DNA from: an uncultured Acidobacteriaceae bacterium
Lineage (GTDB): Bacteria; Acidobacteriota; Terriglobia; Terriglobales; Acidobacteriaceae
NCBI GenBank assembly: GCA_937879855.1
Contig: CALFMO010000053.1
Location: 1 to 22,525, forward strand
Reading direction: 5' to 3'
DNA length: 22,525 nucleotides
How positions within the stretch are numbered: the first letter of the stretch is position 1; the number at the start of each line of letters is the position of its first letter. Shown piece after piece: positions 6,757-13,867 of this stretch. The position numbers and the translations under genes were made by a program. Under the pieces are notes generated by a model. That model did not search any database and was not told the DNA's origin. It saw nothing but the letters and a program-made list of their open reading frames with translations.

Positions 6757-7383
6757 TTGAAAAAGATTGGACACATACTGGCGCGCTATACGGCGTGGAT
6801 TCTGGGGCTGATGAAGGTACTCGGAATCTGGGGGCCGTTTGTGATTGCGTTTGCTGACAGCGCGCTGTTGGGGATGCCGGTGGATTTTATTGTGGCTACG
6901 TATGTGTGGCAGGATCGCAAGCGGATGCTGCTGTACATTGTGATGGCGTCGCTTGGGTCGGCTGTGGGCAGCATCCCGCTTTATATCGTGGGATATCTGG
7001 GTGGAGAGAAGGTACTGCGCAAGCGGATTTCGGAGGAACGCTTTTTGAAGATACATCGTTCGTTTGAGCAGCACGAATTCTGGGCGCTGATGTTTCCGGG
7101 GATGCTACCGCCGCCGACGCCGTTCAAGATGTTTGTGCTAGGCGCGGCCGTGTTTGAAATGCGGTTTCGCGATTTTCTGGTCGCGATCTTTGCGGGAAGG
7201 TTTGTGCGGTTCCTGGTGCTCTCGGTGCTGGTCTTGTGGTTCGGGCCGCAGATTGTGGGATTGTTTGGCGGAGTTTTTAAGCGGCATTGGATTTTGGTGT
7301 TGGCAGTAATCGTCGGCGGGATTTGCTTGTGGCTGGTACGGCGACTTTGGCGACAGGTGGATGAGGCGGATCGCGGGGAGTAG
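6757..7383 (+). CDS. SNARE-associated/DedA-like (YqaA-type) membrane protein
   Basis: The 208-residue integral membrane protein starts at TTG 6757 (MKKIGHILARYTAWI). A possible later start is ATG 6811 (MKVLGIWGP); neither has a convincing Shine-Dalgarno sequence. Features typical of the SNARE-associated Golgi protein/DedA superfamily are present. These are an N-terminal re-entrant-like segment (ADSALLGMPVDFIV), a small-residue helix (VMASLGSAVGSIPLYIVGYLGG), a short soluble stretch, and PGMLPPPTPFKMFVLGAAVFEM followed by an arginine in AGRFVRF. The last segment (WILVLAVIVGGICLWLVRRLW) is a C-terminal helix. Relatives act in lipid scrambling, undecaprenyl-phosphate recycling or envelope homeostasis. 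The exact role here is unknown. Confidence 0.75.
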   Translation: MKKIGHILARYTAWILGLMKVLGIWGPFVIAFADSALLGMPVDFIVATYVWQDRKRMLLYIVMASLGSAVGSIPLYIVGYLGGEKVLRKRISEERFLKIHRSFEQHEFWALMFPGMLPPPTPFKMFVLGAAVFEMRFRDFLVAIFAGRFVRFLVLSVLVLWFGPQIVGLFGGVFKRHWILVLAVIVGGICLWLVRRLWRQVDEADRGE

Positions 7384-7390
7384 GTCTTCT

Positions 7391-7433
7391 CCTCAGGACA
7401 ACTTCTGAGGTGGATTGCGACTCCAATCGGAGT
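7391..7433. other. Two small hairpins after the DedA-like gene
   Basis: CCTCAG/CTGAGG (7391-7396, 7405-7410) and ACTCC-AATC-GGAGT (7420-7433) follow the stop codon at 7383. There is no U-tract, so a terminator role is uncertain. Confidence 0.3.
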
Positions 7434-7490
7434 AGGATTATTGGAGGCGGTCTGCCCTAGCCAGTCTGCTATCAGATGGAGAGAATTGAA

Positions 7491-8174
7491 ATGAAGAATT
7501 CCTCCTTGCTCAAAGCTTTTCTTGCAGGACTCGCGTCATTCCTCATTCTTTGCGCAGGCACGCCCGCCCTTGCCCAACGCGGTCACGGCGGCGGCGGCGG
7601 TGGAGGTTTCCACGGCGGCGGCGGTTTTGGTGGCGGCGGTTTTCATGGCGGTGGTGGGTTTGGCGGTGGCTATCATGGCGGAGGTTACGGCTACGGCGGT
7701 TATCGCGGTGGCGGGCGGATGCGTTCGATGTACGGAGGCGGCCGGTACGGTGGGATGGGCAGCGGTTCGTCGGCGCGCGGCTTTGGAGGAAGAGGTTGGT
7801 CCTCGGGTCGGGGCGGCGGATGGTCCGGCTGGGGTGGGAATCGAGGGAACGTTTCGCACGCTATTGCTGACGGGCAATGGCACGCTTTCGGAGCTGGTCG
7901 CGGCGGGGTTAGAGCTGCGCGGCTTGGTGGCTTCGGCGGAGCTGCGAATTGGCGCGGAGGCTATGGCGGACGCGGCTTTGGTTGGCGTGGCGGTTTTGGG
8001 GGTTATCGTGGCTTCGGCTGGGGAGGGTGCTGGGGCTGTGGCTGGGGATTTGGCTTTGGCCCCGGGCTAGGCTGGTGGCCCGGGTGGAATCCCTTTTGGT
8101 ATTGGCCGCCGTATTGGTATAGCCCTTGGTGGGATTATGGGTATCCGGCTTATATTTATCCCGATCCGTACTAG
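7491..8174 (+). CDS. Exported glycine- and tryptophan-rich protein
   Basis: The 227-residue product starts at ATG 7491, because GGAGAG (7479-7484) sits six bases upstream as a ribosome site. The in-frame ATG at 7476 would overlap that site. A clear signal peptide (MKNSSLLKAFLAG...GTPALAQ) is followed by a long low-complexity region of GGG, GFHGGGG and GGYHGG units. A short non-repetitive patch, NVSHAIADGQWHAFGAG (near residues 123-139), is a recurring motif in exported Gly-rich proteins of this type, perhaps a small domain. The C terminus is very aromatic (WWPGWNPFWYWPPYWYSPWWDYGY). The protein is probably secreted or surface-associated. No enzymatic motif is visible and the role is unknown. 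Confidence 0.8.
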   Translation: MKNSSLLKAFLAGLASFLILCAGTPALAQRGHGGGGGGGFHGGGGFGGGGFHGGGGFGGGYHGGGYGYGGYRGGGRMRSMYGGGRYGGMGSGSSARGFGGRGWSSGRGGGWSGWGGNRGNVSHAIADGQWHAFGAGRGGVRAARLGGFGGAANWRGGYGGRGFGWRGGFGGYRGFGWGGCWGCGWGFGFGPGLGWWPGWNPFWYWPPYWYSPWWDYGYPAYIYPDPY

Positions 8175-8189
8175 CGCGTTTTGAGCTTA

Positions 8190-8327
8190 GCCGCGACAAA
8201 CAACGTCGCGGCCGGACAGCCGAGGGCGGCTGTCCCCACAGGTGCGTTTCTCCGACAGCCGAGGGCAGTCCCCCACACTTGCATTTCACGAATTCGCATG
8301 CACAGCCGAGGCGGCTGTGCCTCCGTG
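8190..8327 (+). repeat. Family A REP cluster 3
   Basis: The cluster has GCCGCGAC/GTCGCGGC (8190-8212), then a GAGGGCGG family A copy (8214-8240). A degenerate copy lacking part of the right arm follows (8254-8278), then ACAGCCGAGGCGGCTGT (8302-8318) with tail CTCCGTG. It separates the convergent Gly-rich and DUF6580 genes. The third copy has lost its stem and appears to be decaying. Confidence 0.85.
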
Positions 8328-8345
8328 TGTTTTCTCCAACAAATA

Positions 8346-8876
8346 TTATGCGGCGGCGGTGTGGTCGGAGGACTTGTGTCGCCAGTCGGAGACGGCGTGG
8401 ATGACGACTGGAGTGGCGAACATGGCTGCGGTGAACAGCAAGTCTCCGGCGACGCCGTGGCGGAAGAACGGGATGCCGGCCTCGTAGCAGGTCATCAAGC
8501 CGGCCACAGTTCGCGGATACAAGTTCCAGGCGGCCCAGACCGCAAAGTTACTGATCAGGAAGAATGATACAGAACCGGCTAGCGCGGAGCCGAGGATTCG
8601 GACTGCTCCCGCGTTCTGCCTGAGAGTGGTGCCCAGCCAGAGCATCCCGGCATACCAGGCAAAGGTTACGAAATGGTCCCAGCTGAAAGGATAGCGGTAG
8701 ATCATCGTTGTGAGAATGACATCCGATGCGGCGAGCAGTGCCAGCGGCACCCAGAGTTGGCGGCGTGTTCCGCGCGCTCCGAAGAACAAAAGAGCTGCGC
8801 CCACTGGGGTGAAGGCCATGGGATGGGGCAGGAAGCGGAACACAACGGCGAAGAGAATAAATACGTATGCCAGCAT
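8346..8876 (-). CDS. DUF6580-type integral membrane protein
   Basis: The 176-residue membrane protein starts at an ATG preceded by GAGGTGATCC, one of the best ribosome sites in the window. It has about five hydrophobic segments, including MLAYVFILFAVVFRFLP, TPVGAALLFFGARG, LWVPLALLAASDVI, a long helix around LAGSVSFFLISNFAVWA and LLFTAAMFATPVVIHAV. RFLPHPMAFTPVGA and ISNFAVWA...YPRT...CYEAGIPFFRHGVAGDL are hallmarks of DUF6580, a putative transport family with an ECF-S-like arrangement. Whether it transports anything is not established, and no energising ECF partner is nearby. It may share a transcript with the DUF457 gene upstream (9119-10183), although the 240-base spacer with repeats argues against tight coupling. 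Confidence 0.72.
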   Translation of the reverse strand: MLAYVFILFAVVFRFLPHPMAFTPVGAALLFFGARGTRRQLWVPLALLAASDVILTTMIYRYPFSWDHFVTFAWYAGMLWLGTTLRQNAGAVRILGSALAGSVSFFLISNFAVWAAWNLYPRTVAGLMTCYEAGIPFFRHGVAGDLLFTAAMFATPVVIHAVSDWRHKSSDHTAAA

Positions 8877-8976
8877 GGATCACCTCGAACGAGATTCTAT
8901 TCTGGGCGTTTGGAAGGCTGGCGTCAAGGGAGGGTGTTGCCACGTTAATTTTTGATGATGAGCCTGGGAAATAGAA

Positions 8977-9037
8977 AGTCAAAGTCTAAGTTAGCAGTCA
9001 GAAGTTAGAAGTCAAAAGTCAAAAGTCAAAAGTCAAA
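8977..9037. repeat. Heptanucleotide tandem repeat (GTCAAAA)n
   Basis: GTCAAAA is repeated nearly four times at 9011-9037. Degenerate units (AGTCAAAGTC, GTCAGAAGTTAGAA) extend back to about 8977. It is a simple-sequence repeat in the spacer between the DUF457 and DUF6580 genes. Confidence 0.75.
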
Positions 9038-9039
9038 TT

Positions 9040-9080
9040 CCCCACGCTAACGTCGCAAAATGCGCGACGTTAGAATGGGG
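9040..9080. repeat. 41-bp imperfect palindrome, copy 2
   Basis: The arms CCCCACGCTAACGTCG and CGACGTTAGAATGGGG flank CAAAATG. It has the same length and design as 1233-1273. It lies 38 bases beyond the stop codon of the DUF457 gene on the minus strand. Confidence 0.75.
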
Positions 9081-9118
9081 CACCCAGCGTGAGGTTTGGT
9101 GGGGCACCCGGCTTTTCT

Positions 9119-10183
9119 TCAGTTGGGTTCGGGGACTACTTGCGGGCCTTTTTTTGTTTCGTAGACGTCGCCTACTACTTTCAGATTCTTGTCGATTAGC
9201 ACGGCTCGGGTCAGGGCGCGGCGGCTGGGGCGGCGACCGGCGATGGAAATTCCCGCGAAGCGCAGGTCTTGGAAAATGACGATGTCGCCTTCTTGCGGAG
9301 GCGGCGCGGTTTGGGTTTCAGTGATGGGATATTTCGCCCAGTCCAGGAACACGCGTCCGGCGTAGGATTTTTTCGCGGCGAGTGTGACCGGAGTTTCTTG
9401 CGGCTTGTAGCGAATTTCCAGTTGATTCTCGGGATCGACTTCGGGGGCTAGGGAATCGACCGGCATGAGCGCGAAGAATGCCGGCGTTTCCACGACGCCG
9501 TGCCAGTGGAAAGGATCGATCCAGTTGGGATAAGCGGAGGCGCGAACGGGATCGGCTCCGTTGTAGTCGCGGGCTTCGAGGGCGCTGACGGCGCGGCGAT
9601 GTTCGTAGTCGCGCAGGCCCCACAGGAGAACGACTCCGATGAGCGCGAGAGTGGCGGCGATCCGGCCGCGAGGACCGCGCTGTCGGGCTCCGATTTCTTT
9701 GTCGATCAGGCCGAAGAGGGATGGAACGATTAATCCTAACAACAGGAACCCGAACATGATTGGTTCGAAGATGAAGACGATGTCCCAGGAATACCACTTC
9801 TCAGAAAAAGGCCAGAACGGGCGGACGCCGTAGTTGTTCGTGAAGTCGAGCAGGATGTGGCTGAGTCCGGCGAGGCAGGCGTAGACGAAGAGCAGGCCCC
9901 AGCGCGGAGGCAGCGTCGGATCTTTGATCTTGCGGCCGCGCATGCGCCAGATCAAATATACGAAGCCGAGTACGAGCAGGGCGTCGAGCGGCACGCCGAG
10001 GAAAGAGTGCGTGAATCCGCGATGGTGAGCGAAGGCAAAAGTTGGGCCGCGAAGGCTGCCGAGTACGTCGATGTCGGGAGCCTCGGCGGCGAGCGTCAAG
10101 GTGAGCGTGGCCAGCGCGGTCTTGCGGTTGAGGCCGGCGCGCCCCATGCAGGCACCGGTCAGGAAGTGAGTGATCGGTTCCAA
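9119..10183 (-). CDS. DUF457/YdjM-type membrane-bound metal-dependent hydrolase
   Basis: The 354-residue protein starts at TTG with MEPITHFLTGACMGRAGL, the classic opening of DUF457 proteins. AAEAPDIDVL and HHRGFTHSFLGVPL supply the conserved acidic and His residues thought to bind metal. GLSHILLDFTNNYGVRPFWPF and WYSWDIVFI complete the family core. Hydrophobic helices include LDALLVLGFVYLIW, FEPIMFGFLLLGLIVPSLFG and IAATLALIGVVLLWGL. A C-terminal region of about 150 residues without membrane helices follows, probably periplasmic or beta-rich, as in longer family members. The E. coli relative YdjM is LexA-regulated, but no LexA site was identified here. The reaction catalysed is unknown. A heptanucleotide repeat lies at each end of the gene. 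Confidence 0.78.
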   Translation of the reverse strand: MEPITHFLTGACMGRAGLNRKTALATLTLTLAAEAPDIDVLGSLRGPTFAFAHHRGFTHSFLGVPLDALLVLGFVYLIWRMRGRKIKDPTLPPRWGLLFVYACLAGLSHILLDFTNNYGVRPFWPFSEKWYSWDIVFIFEPIMFGFLLLGLIVPSLFGLIDKEIGARQRGPRGRIAATLALIGVVLLWGLRDYEHRRAVSALEARDYNGADPVRASAYPNWIDPFHWHGVVETPAFFALMPVDSLAPEVDPENQLEIRYKPQETPVTLAAKKSYAGRVFLDWAKYPITETQTAPPPQEGDIVIFQDLRFAGISIAGRRPSRRALTRAVLIDKNLKVVGDVYETKKGPQVVPEPN

Positions 10184-10213
10184 GTGGTCTGTGGGATTCT
10201 ATCAGCAGGTGGC

Positions 10214-10240
10214 GCTCAGCACTCAGCACTCGGCATTCAG
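10214..10240. repeat. Short heptanucleotide tandem repeat (CAGCACT)n
   Basis: CAGCACT occurs twice in a row (10217-10230), followed by degenerate CGGCATT and CAG. It lies in the spacer between the DUF457 start and the lipid-kinase 3' end. The spacer holds no other recognisable element. Confidence 0.5.
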
Positions 10241-10266
10241 CCAACGCGGGACTCCGCGAAACGGAT

Positions 10267-11217
10267 TCAGCGCGGTGGGGCTAGGAGAGTCAAAGCATTG
10301 GGCACTACCGTGATTTCGGCGGGGAGCGTGCCCAGGAGTTCGCCGTCGGCTTCAACGTAAATTTTTTGTCGTTGCGGGCCGCTGGAGTCTGATTGGTATT
10401 GGCACGAGACTCTTGTGCTGTGCGCCAGATCGATGCCGGGGATTCTCCAGCGTGCGCGCAGGAGGCCGCGGGTGACGTAGGCGAGATAGGCTGCCCGGCT
10501 GGCGGTGCAGCAGAAGACCAGGCGGGTGTCGTCGCGGTCGAGCGAAGCGCCCGGAGCTAGTTCTTGCAGGACGCCGCCGAAGTTGCGGATGCGGATGGCC
10601 ATCAACTCGGTGACTTCGGCGCGCTGCGGAGCGTTCGACCCGGTTTCGATGTACTCCGCCACGAAGCGTGTCATGGGATAGCTGAACCACAGGTGCCAGG
10701 CTTTCGCGTAGTACGCCGCCATACCCATACGCTGTTTGATGCCGGTGTGGAGTTTGTAGAAAAGATGAGCATCGACCCCGACTCCGGCGGCGATGACAAA
10801 AAAACGCGCTGCGGGATTTCCCTTGAGATCGGCGTATTGGACGCGGCCGAGCGCGATGCGGCGCGGTGCGGCCTGCAGCGCGGCTCTGGCCGCATCGACC
10901 ACCTTGAGAGGAAGATGGATGTCGTGAGCGAGCGCGTTGGCCGTGCCTATGGGCAGGATGCCGAGTGTAGTGGAAGTGTTGGCCAGAGCTTGAGCGATGT
11001 TGTGGATGGTGCCGTCGCCGCCGCAGGCAAAGATGGTGTCGCAACCGGAGTCGACGGCGCGGCGAGTTTCCTCAACGGCGTGATGGGGAGATTCGGTGGG
11101 AACGAGGTCGGCTTCGACGGCCCCGTTGCGGAGCACCGCGAGGGCGGATTCCAATTCTCTGTGGCGTTGCTTGCTGCCGCCGGAGTCCGGGTTGTAAAGC
11201 AACGCGGCCTTACGCAT
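10267..11217 (-). CDS. Diacylglycerol-kinase-type lipid kinase (YegS/DgkB/BmrU family)
   Basis: The 316-residue protein is taken from the ATG giving MRKAALLYNPDSGGS. The frame continues upstream to 11343 but that part is not conserved in type. The N-terminal nucleotide-binding strand (LLYNPDSGG), the GGDGT motif (66-70, within CGGDGTIHNIAQAL) and PIGTANALAHDI (89-100) define the DAG kinase catalytic domain. The C-terminal beta domain includes FVIAAGVGVDAHL and IYVEADGELLGTLPAEITVVP, with the DGE acidic motif. Members phosphorylate diacylglycerol, sphingoid bases or related lipids using ATP at the inner membrane face. It is transcribed divergently from the TPR gene with a 150-base gap. The substrate cannot be assigned, and a ribosome site is not obvious. 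Confidence 0.85.
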   Translation of the reverse strand: MRKAALLYNPDSGGSKQRHRELESALAVLRNGAVEADLVPTESPHHAVEETRRAVDSGCDTIFACGGDGTIHNIAQALANTSTTLGILPIGTANALAHDIHLPLKVVDAARAALQAAPRRIALGRVQYADLKGNPAARFFVIAAGVGVDAHLFYKLHTGIKQRMGMAAYYAKAWHLWFSYPMTRFVAEYIETGSNAPQRAEVTELMAIRIRNFGGVLQELAPGASLDRDDTRLVFCCTASRAAYLAYVTRGLLRARWRIPGIDLAHSTRVSCQYQSDSSGPQRQKIYVEADGELLGTLPAEITVVPNALTLLAPPR

Positions 11218-11367
11218 AGCGAGCCGAACCTGGATTGTACCTGAGACTTTCGACGCGTTCGTTGTTGGTGACTTGGCAAAGGGCTGAATTTCGCATAAGC
11301 TTGGCGCACTGTAAGGGGCGTCCTCCCGGGGCTCGAATTCCAAAATCTAACGCAGGAGGTTCACCAG

Positions 11368-13014
11368 ATGAAAATTCTGGCGCAAGTGTTGTGCGGTATC
11401 TTGCTGTGCGTGGGCGCGATGGCGCAGGATCACGCCTCGCATATGCAGACTCGTCCGATCACGCTGGTAACGGGATTGGGCGATCTCCATCATCCGGTTT
11501 CCACTCACAACCAGCAGGCGCAGCAGTTCTTCGATCAAGGTTTGCGCTTTATCTATGCCTTTAACCATGATGAGGCGGCGCGATCGTTTCAGCATGCCGC
11601 GGAACTCGATCCCAAGCTGGCCATGGCGTACTGGGGAATCGCTGAGGCGGTGGGGCCGAACTACAACGATCCTGCGGATCCGGAGCGTTACAAGCGCGCC
11701 CACGATGCGGCACAGAAAGCGGTGGATTTGTCGGCGGGCGCTTCGGCTAACGAGCAGGCTTACCTTCAGGCAATGGCGAAGCGGTTTCCGGCGGATGCGA
11801 ATTCCGATCTGAAGAAGGCAGCTGAGGAGTATCACGACGCCATGCGGAAAGTGTCCGCCGACTCGCCCGATGATTTGGACGCGGCCACGCTTTTTGCCGA
11901 GTCGGGGATGAACCTGCATCCGTGGGGACTGTGGCATCAGGATGGCACGCCTGAGGCTGGGACGGAGGAAATTGTGGCTACGCTCGAGTCGGTTTTGAAG
12001 CGCGATCCCAACCACCTGGGCGCAGTGCATTACTACATCCACACCGTGGAGGCCTCGAATAGTCCGGAGCGCGCGCTGGCAGGCGCCAACCGGCTGGCTG
12101 CGCTGGCGCCCGGCGCGGGACACATAGTGCACATGCCGGCGCACATCTACATTCGGACCGGGGATTACGACGCCGCGGTAAAGACCAACGAGCAGGCGGC
12201 GGAAGTGGACCGCGCGTATCTGAAGGCGACGGGCGAGCAGGGAATTTACCCGATGATGTACTACAGCCACAATCTGCACTTTATCGCCATGTGCGGCGCG
12301 ATGAATGGGCGTTACGCCGAAGCCCGGAAGAATGCGGACCTGCTGGCCGCGAACGTGGGCCCGCACGTGAAGGAGATGCCGCCGCTGGAAGGCTTCATGA
12401 CGATTCCGATGGCGGTGGAGGTGCGCTTCCATCATTGGAATGAGATTTTGAAGATGCCCGCGCCGGATCCCGCGATGAAGGCAACGACTGGCTTCTGGCA
12501 TTTCTCGCGCGGAATGGCGCTGGCCGGGACCGGAAAAGTGAGCGAGGCCGAAGCGGAGTACAAGATTGTTTCGGATGCGCAGGCGGCGACTCCTGCGGAC
12601 GAAATTTTCAACGCACCCATCAATAACAAGACCAAGGACATTCTTGAGATTGCCAAGGACACATTGGGCGCGAAGATTGCCATGGCGAAGAAGGACAACA
12701 ACGGAGCGATTGCGATGCTGCGCGAAGCGGTGGCGATCCAGGACACGCTTAAATACGGGGAGCCACCGGACTGGTTTTTTCCGGTGCGGGAGTCACTTGG
12801 GGCGGCCTTGTTGATGAACGGAGATGCTGCTGGCGCGGAGAGAGTATTCCGGGAAGATCTTGACCGCAATCCGCGAAACCCGCGCTCGCTCTGGGGACTG
12901 CAGCAGGCCCTGCTGCAGCAGAAGCGCGACTACGATGCGGGATTCGTTCAGAAACAGTTTGAGGCGTCGTGGAAAGGTGGGGCGGCGGGGCTGAAGCTGG
13001 AAGATTTGGTGTAG
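11368..13014 (+). CDS. Exported tetratricopeptide-repeat protein
   Basis: The 548-residue protein has the strong ribosome site AGGAGG about ten bases before ATG 11368 and a signal peptide (MKILAQVLCGILLCVGAMAQ). The mature N terminus is His-rich (DHASHM, DLHHPVSTHN). QFFDQGLRFIYAFNHDEAARSFQHAAELDPKLAMAYWGIAEAVGPNYNDP is a canonical start of a widespread secreted TPR family. Further TPR-like helical pairs lie around VLKRDPNHLGAVHYYIH, HIYIRTGDYDAAVKTNEQAAEV, NGRYAEARKNADLL, GTGKVSEAEAEYKIV, and at the C terminus (NGDAAGAERVFREDLDRNPRNPRSLWGLQQALL). It probably mediates protein contacts in the periplasm or at the surface. The partner is unknown. It stands alone, with RAYT 2 and REPs downstream. 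Confidence 0.85.
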   Translation: MKILAQVLCGILLCVGAMAQDHASHMQTRPITLVTGLGDLHHPVSTHNQQAQQFFDQGLRFIYAFNHDEAARSFQHAAELDPKLAMAYWGIAEAVGPNYNDPADPERYKRAHDAAQKAVDLSAGASANEQAYLQAMAKRFPADANSDLKKAAEEYHDAMRKVSADSPDDLDAATLFAESGMNLHPWGLWHQDGTPEAGTEEIVATLESVLKRDPNHLGAVHYYIHTVEASNSPERALAGANRLAALAPGAGHIVHMPAHIYIRTGDYDAAVKTNEQAAEVDRAYLKATGEQGIYPMMYYSHNLHFIAMCGAMNGRYAEARKNADLLAANVGPHVKEMPPLEGFMTIPMAVEVRFHHWNEILKMPAPDPAMKATTGFWHFSRGMALAGTGKVSEAEAEYKIVSDAQAATPADEIFNAPINNKTKDILEIAKDTLGAKIAMAKKDNNGAIAMLREAVAIQDTLKYGEPPDWFFPVRESLGAALLMNGDAAGAERVFREDLDRNPRNPRSLWGLQQALLQQKRDYDAGFVQKQFEASWKGGAAGLKLEDLV

Positions 13015-13024
13015 AAACCGCTCG

Positions 13025-13073
13025 CGTAGGGACAGCCGCCTCGGCTGTCCCGGCGAGAGCGAACGCTCAGCCG
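13025..13073 (-). repeat. Family A REP with extended flank
   Basis: GGGACAGCCGCCTCGGCTGT is followed by CGGCGAGAGCGAACGCTCAG. The flank resembles those of the copies at 13649 and 16012, so the three form an extended subtype. It lies eleven bases beyond the TPR stop codon. Confidence 0.85.
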
Positions 13074-13123
13074 TGGTCTCGGACATCGCGGGGCCTGCAT
13101 CTTTTGTCTTTATGCGCTTTTGC

Positions 13124-13152
13124 AGACAGCCGAGGCGGCTGTCGCTACGTGA
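13124..13152 (+). repeat. Family A REP supplying the RAYT 2 stop codon
   Basis: GACAGCCGAGGCGGCTGTC is followed by GCTACGTG. On the minus strand, CACGTAGC gives the TAG stop (13145-13147) of RAYT 2. The copy is inverted relative to the one at 13649, so the transposase gene is enclosed by the CTACGTG tails pointing inwards. Confidence 0.9.
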
Positions 13153-13633
13153 CTTGCGTTGGAGCGTAGGGATTCTCTTCGCGCCGGCGCCAGAGCCACG
13201 GATAATCCTCCCACCTTTTGACATAAGCCTTGCGAACCGGATTCTCCAAGATATAAGCAACCTTCGCGTCGAGACTCTCCGAGGAACGCAACACGCGATC
13301 GAAAGACTCGCTTTGCCACACTCGTCCCGACCGTCCAAGCTGCTGGTTGATCTTCTGTGCGGACACGCCTTTCATCGCTCCCATTATCTCGGCCAATGAA
13401 TAGATGGAAAGTCGGCAATCGTCGACCAGCGGAGTAAAGATGGCGTGAACGTGATCGGGCATGACAATGGCGACGTAAAGCTTCATCTTGACGCCGTCGT
13501 CGTGGATACAATAGCTCAAGGCAATCGAGCGTGCGTCGTCTGGGAGAATCCAGCGGCGGTGAGTGCAGAAGGTGACGAAATGCGGTTTGTCGTCGCGCTG
13601 CAGGTGCGGGAGATTGCGCCGATAGAATGCCAT
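13145..13633 (-). CDS. REP-associated tyrosine transposase (RAYT 2), IS200-like Y1 HUH nuclease
   Basis: The 162-residue protein starts at the ATG giving MAFYRRNLPHLQRD, preceded by GGGTGATCTG as a plausible ribosome site. The frame runs on to 13786 only by reading through a REP. KPHFVTFCTHRRWILP and VMPDHVHAIFTPL carry the HUH pair H61-x-H63. VWQSESFDRVLRSSE and Y127 in VAYILENPVRKAYVK supply the candidate catalytic tyrosine. It differs markedly from RAYT 1, so the two belong to separate groups. It is enclosed by inverted family A REPs (13124-13152 and 13649-13676), and its stop codon falls inside the first. This makes family A its likely substrate. The protein looks intact. Confidence 0.88.
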   Translation of the reverse strand: MAFYRRNLPHLQRDDKPHFVTFCTHRRWILPDDARSIALSYCIHDDGVKMKLYVAIVMPDHVHAIFTPLVDDCRLSIYSLAEIMGAMKGVSAQKINQQLGRSGRVWQSESFDRVLRSSESLDAKVAYILENPVRKAYVKRWEDYPWLWRRREENPYAPTQVT

Positions 13634-13648
13634 CAGATCACCCAGAGC

Positions 13649-13717
13649 CACGTAGGGACAGCCGCCTCGGCTGTCCTGGGGCGAGAGCGAACGCCGCTCG
13701 TATTTAGGATAGCCGGG
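13649..13717 (-). repeat. Family A REP, extended subtype, upstream of RAYT 2
   Basis: CACGTAGGGACAGCCGCCTC begins the element and GGCTGTCC follows. The flank then continues as GGGGCGAGAGCGAACGCCGC and ends AGGATAGCCGGG. The copy at 16012-16079 has a similar flank in opposite orientation (CCCGGCTATCCT), giving a repeat of about 70 bases rather than just the hairpin. It lies 15 bases before the RAYT 2 start. Confidence 0.85.
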
Positions 13718-13800
13718 AACCCTTTCAGCGAAGATTACCAAGGCAAGGAAAGATACAGCCGCGTGCCGAATTGGGAAGCGCCGCACACGCCGCCTCCAGT

Positions 13801-13847
13801 CGCCTCGCTGCGCTCGGCTGGACAGCCGAGGCGGCTGTCCCTACGTG
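13801..13847 (+). repeat. Family A REP upstream of ligA
   Basis: The flank CGCCTCGCTGCGCTCGGCT leads into GGACAGCCGAGGCGGCTGTC and the tail CTACGTG. The copy after ligA (15885-15938) has the same flank inverted, so ligA is bracketed by a matched pair of this subtype. Confidence 0.9.
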
Positions 13848-13853
13848 TTTCTT

Positions 13854-13859
13854 TATAAT
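13854..13859 (+). promoter_or_regulatory. Candidate -10 box for ligA
   Basis: A perfect TATAAT lies eight bases before the GTG start at 13868. Transcription from it would start at or next to the start codon, so the message would be leaderless. The -35 position falls inside the preceding REP and does not match TTGACA. Confidence 0.4.
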
Positions 13860-13867
13860 TTCATGCC

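Noticed and set aside
7522..8070. Alternative 182-codon frame within the Gly-rich gene
   Set aside because: It is an Ala/Val-rich shadow of the GGC/GGT repeats in another frame. The annotated frame has a ribosome site, signal peptide and structured aromatic end.
4945..8327. Repeat clusters as a CRISPR array
   Set aside because: The units are palindromic, vary in spacing and sequence, and have no uniform spacers or cas genes nearby.
11347..12501. 384-codon open frame on the minus strand
   Set aside because: It is antisense to the TPR gene, with Arg/His-rich translation and no domain. The plus-strand gene has a strong ribosome site and signal peptide.
13634..13786. N-terminal extension of RAYT 2
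   Set aside because: It would translate the REP at 13649-13676 and its flank, and the ATG at 13633 has a ribosome site.
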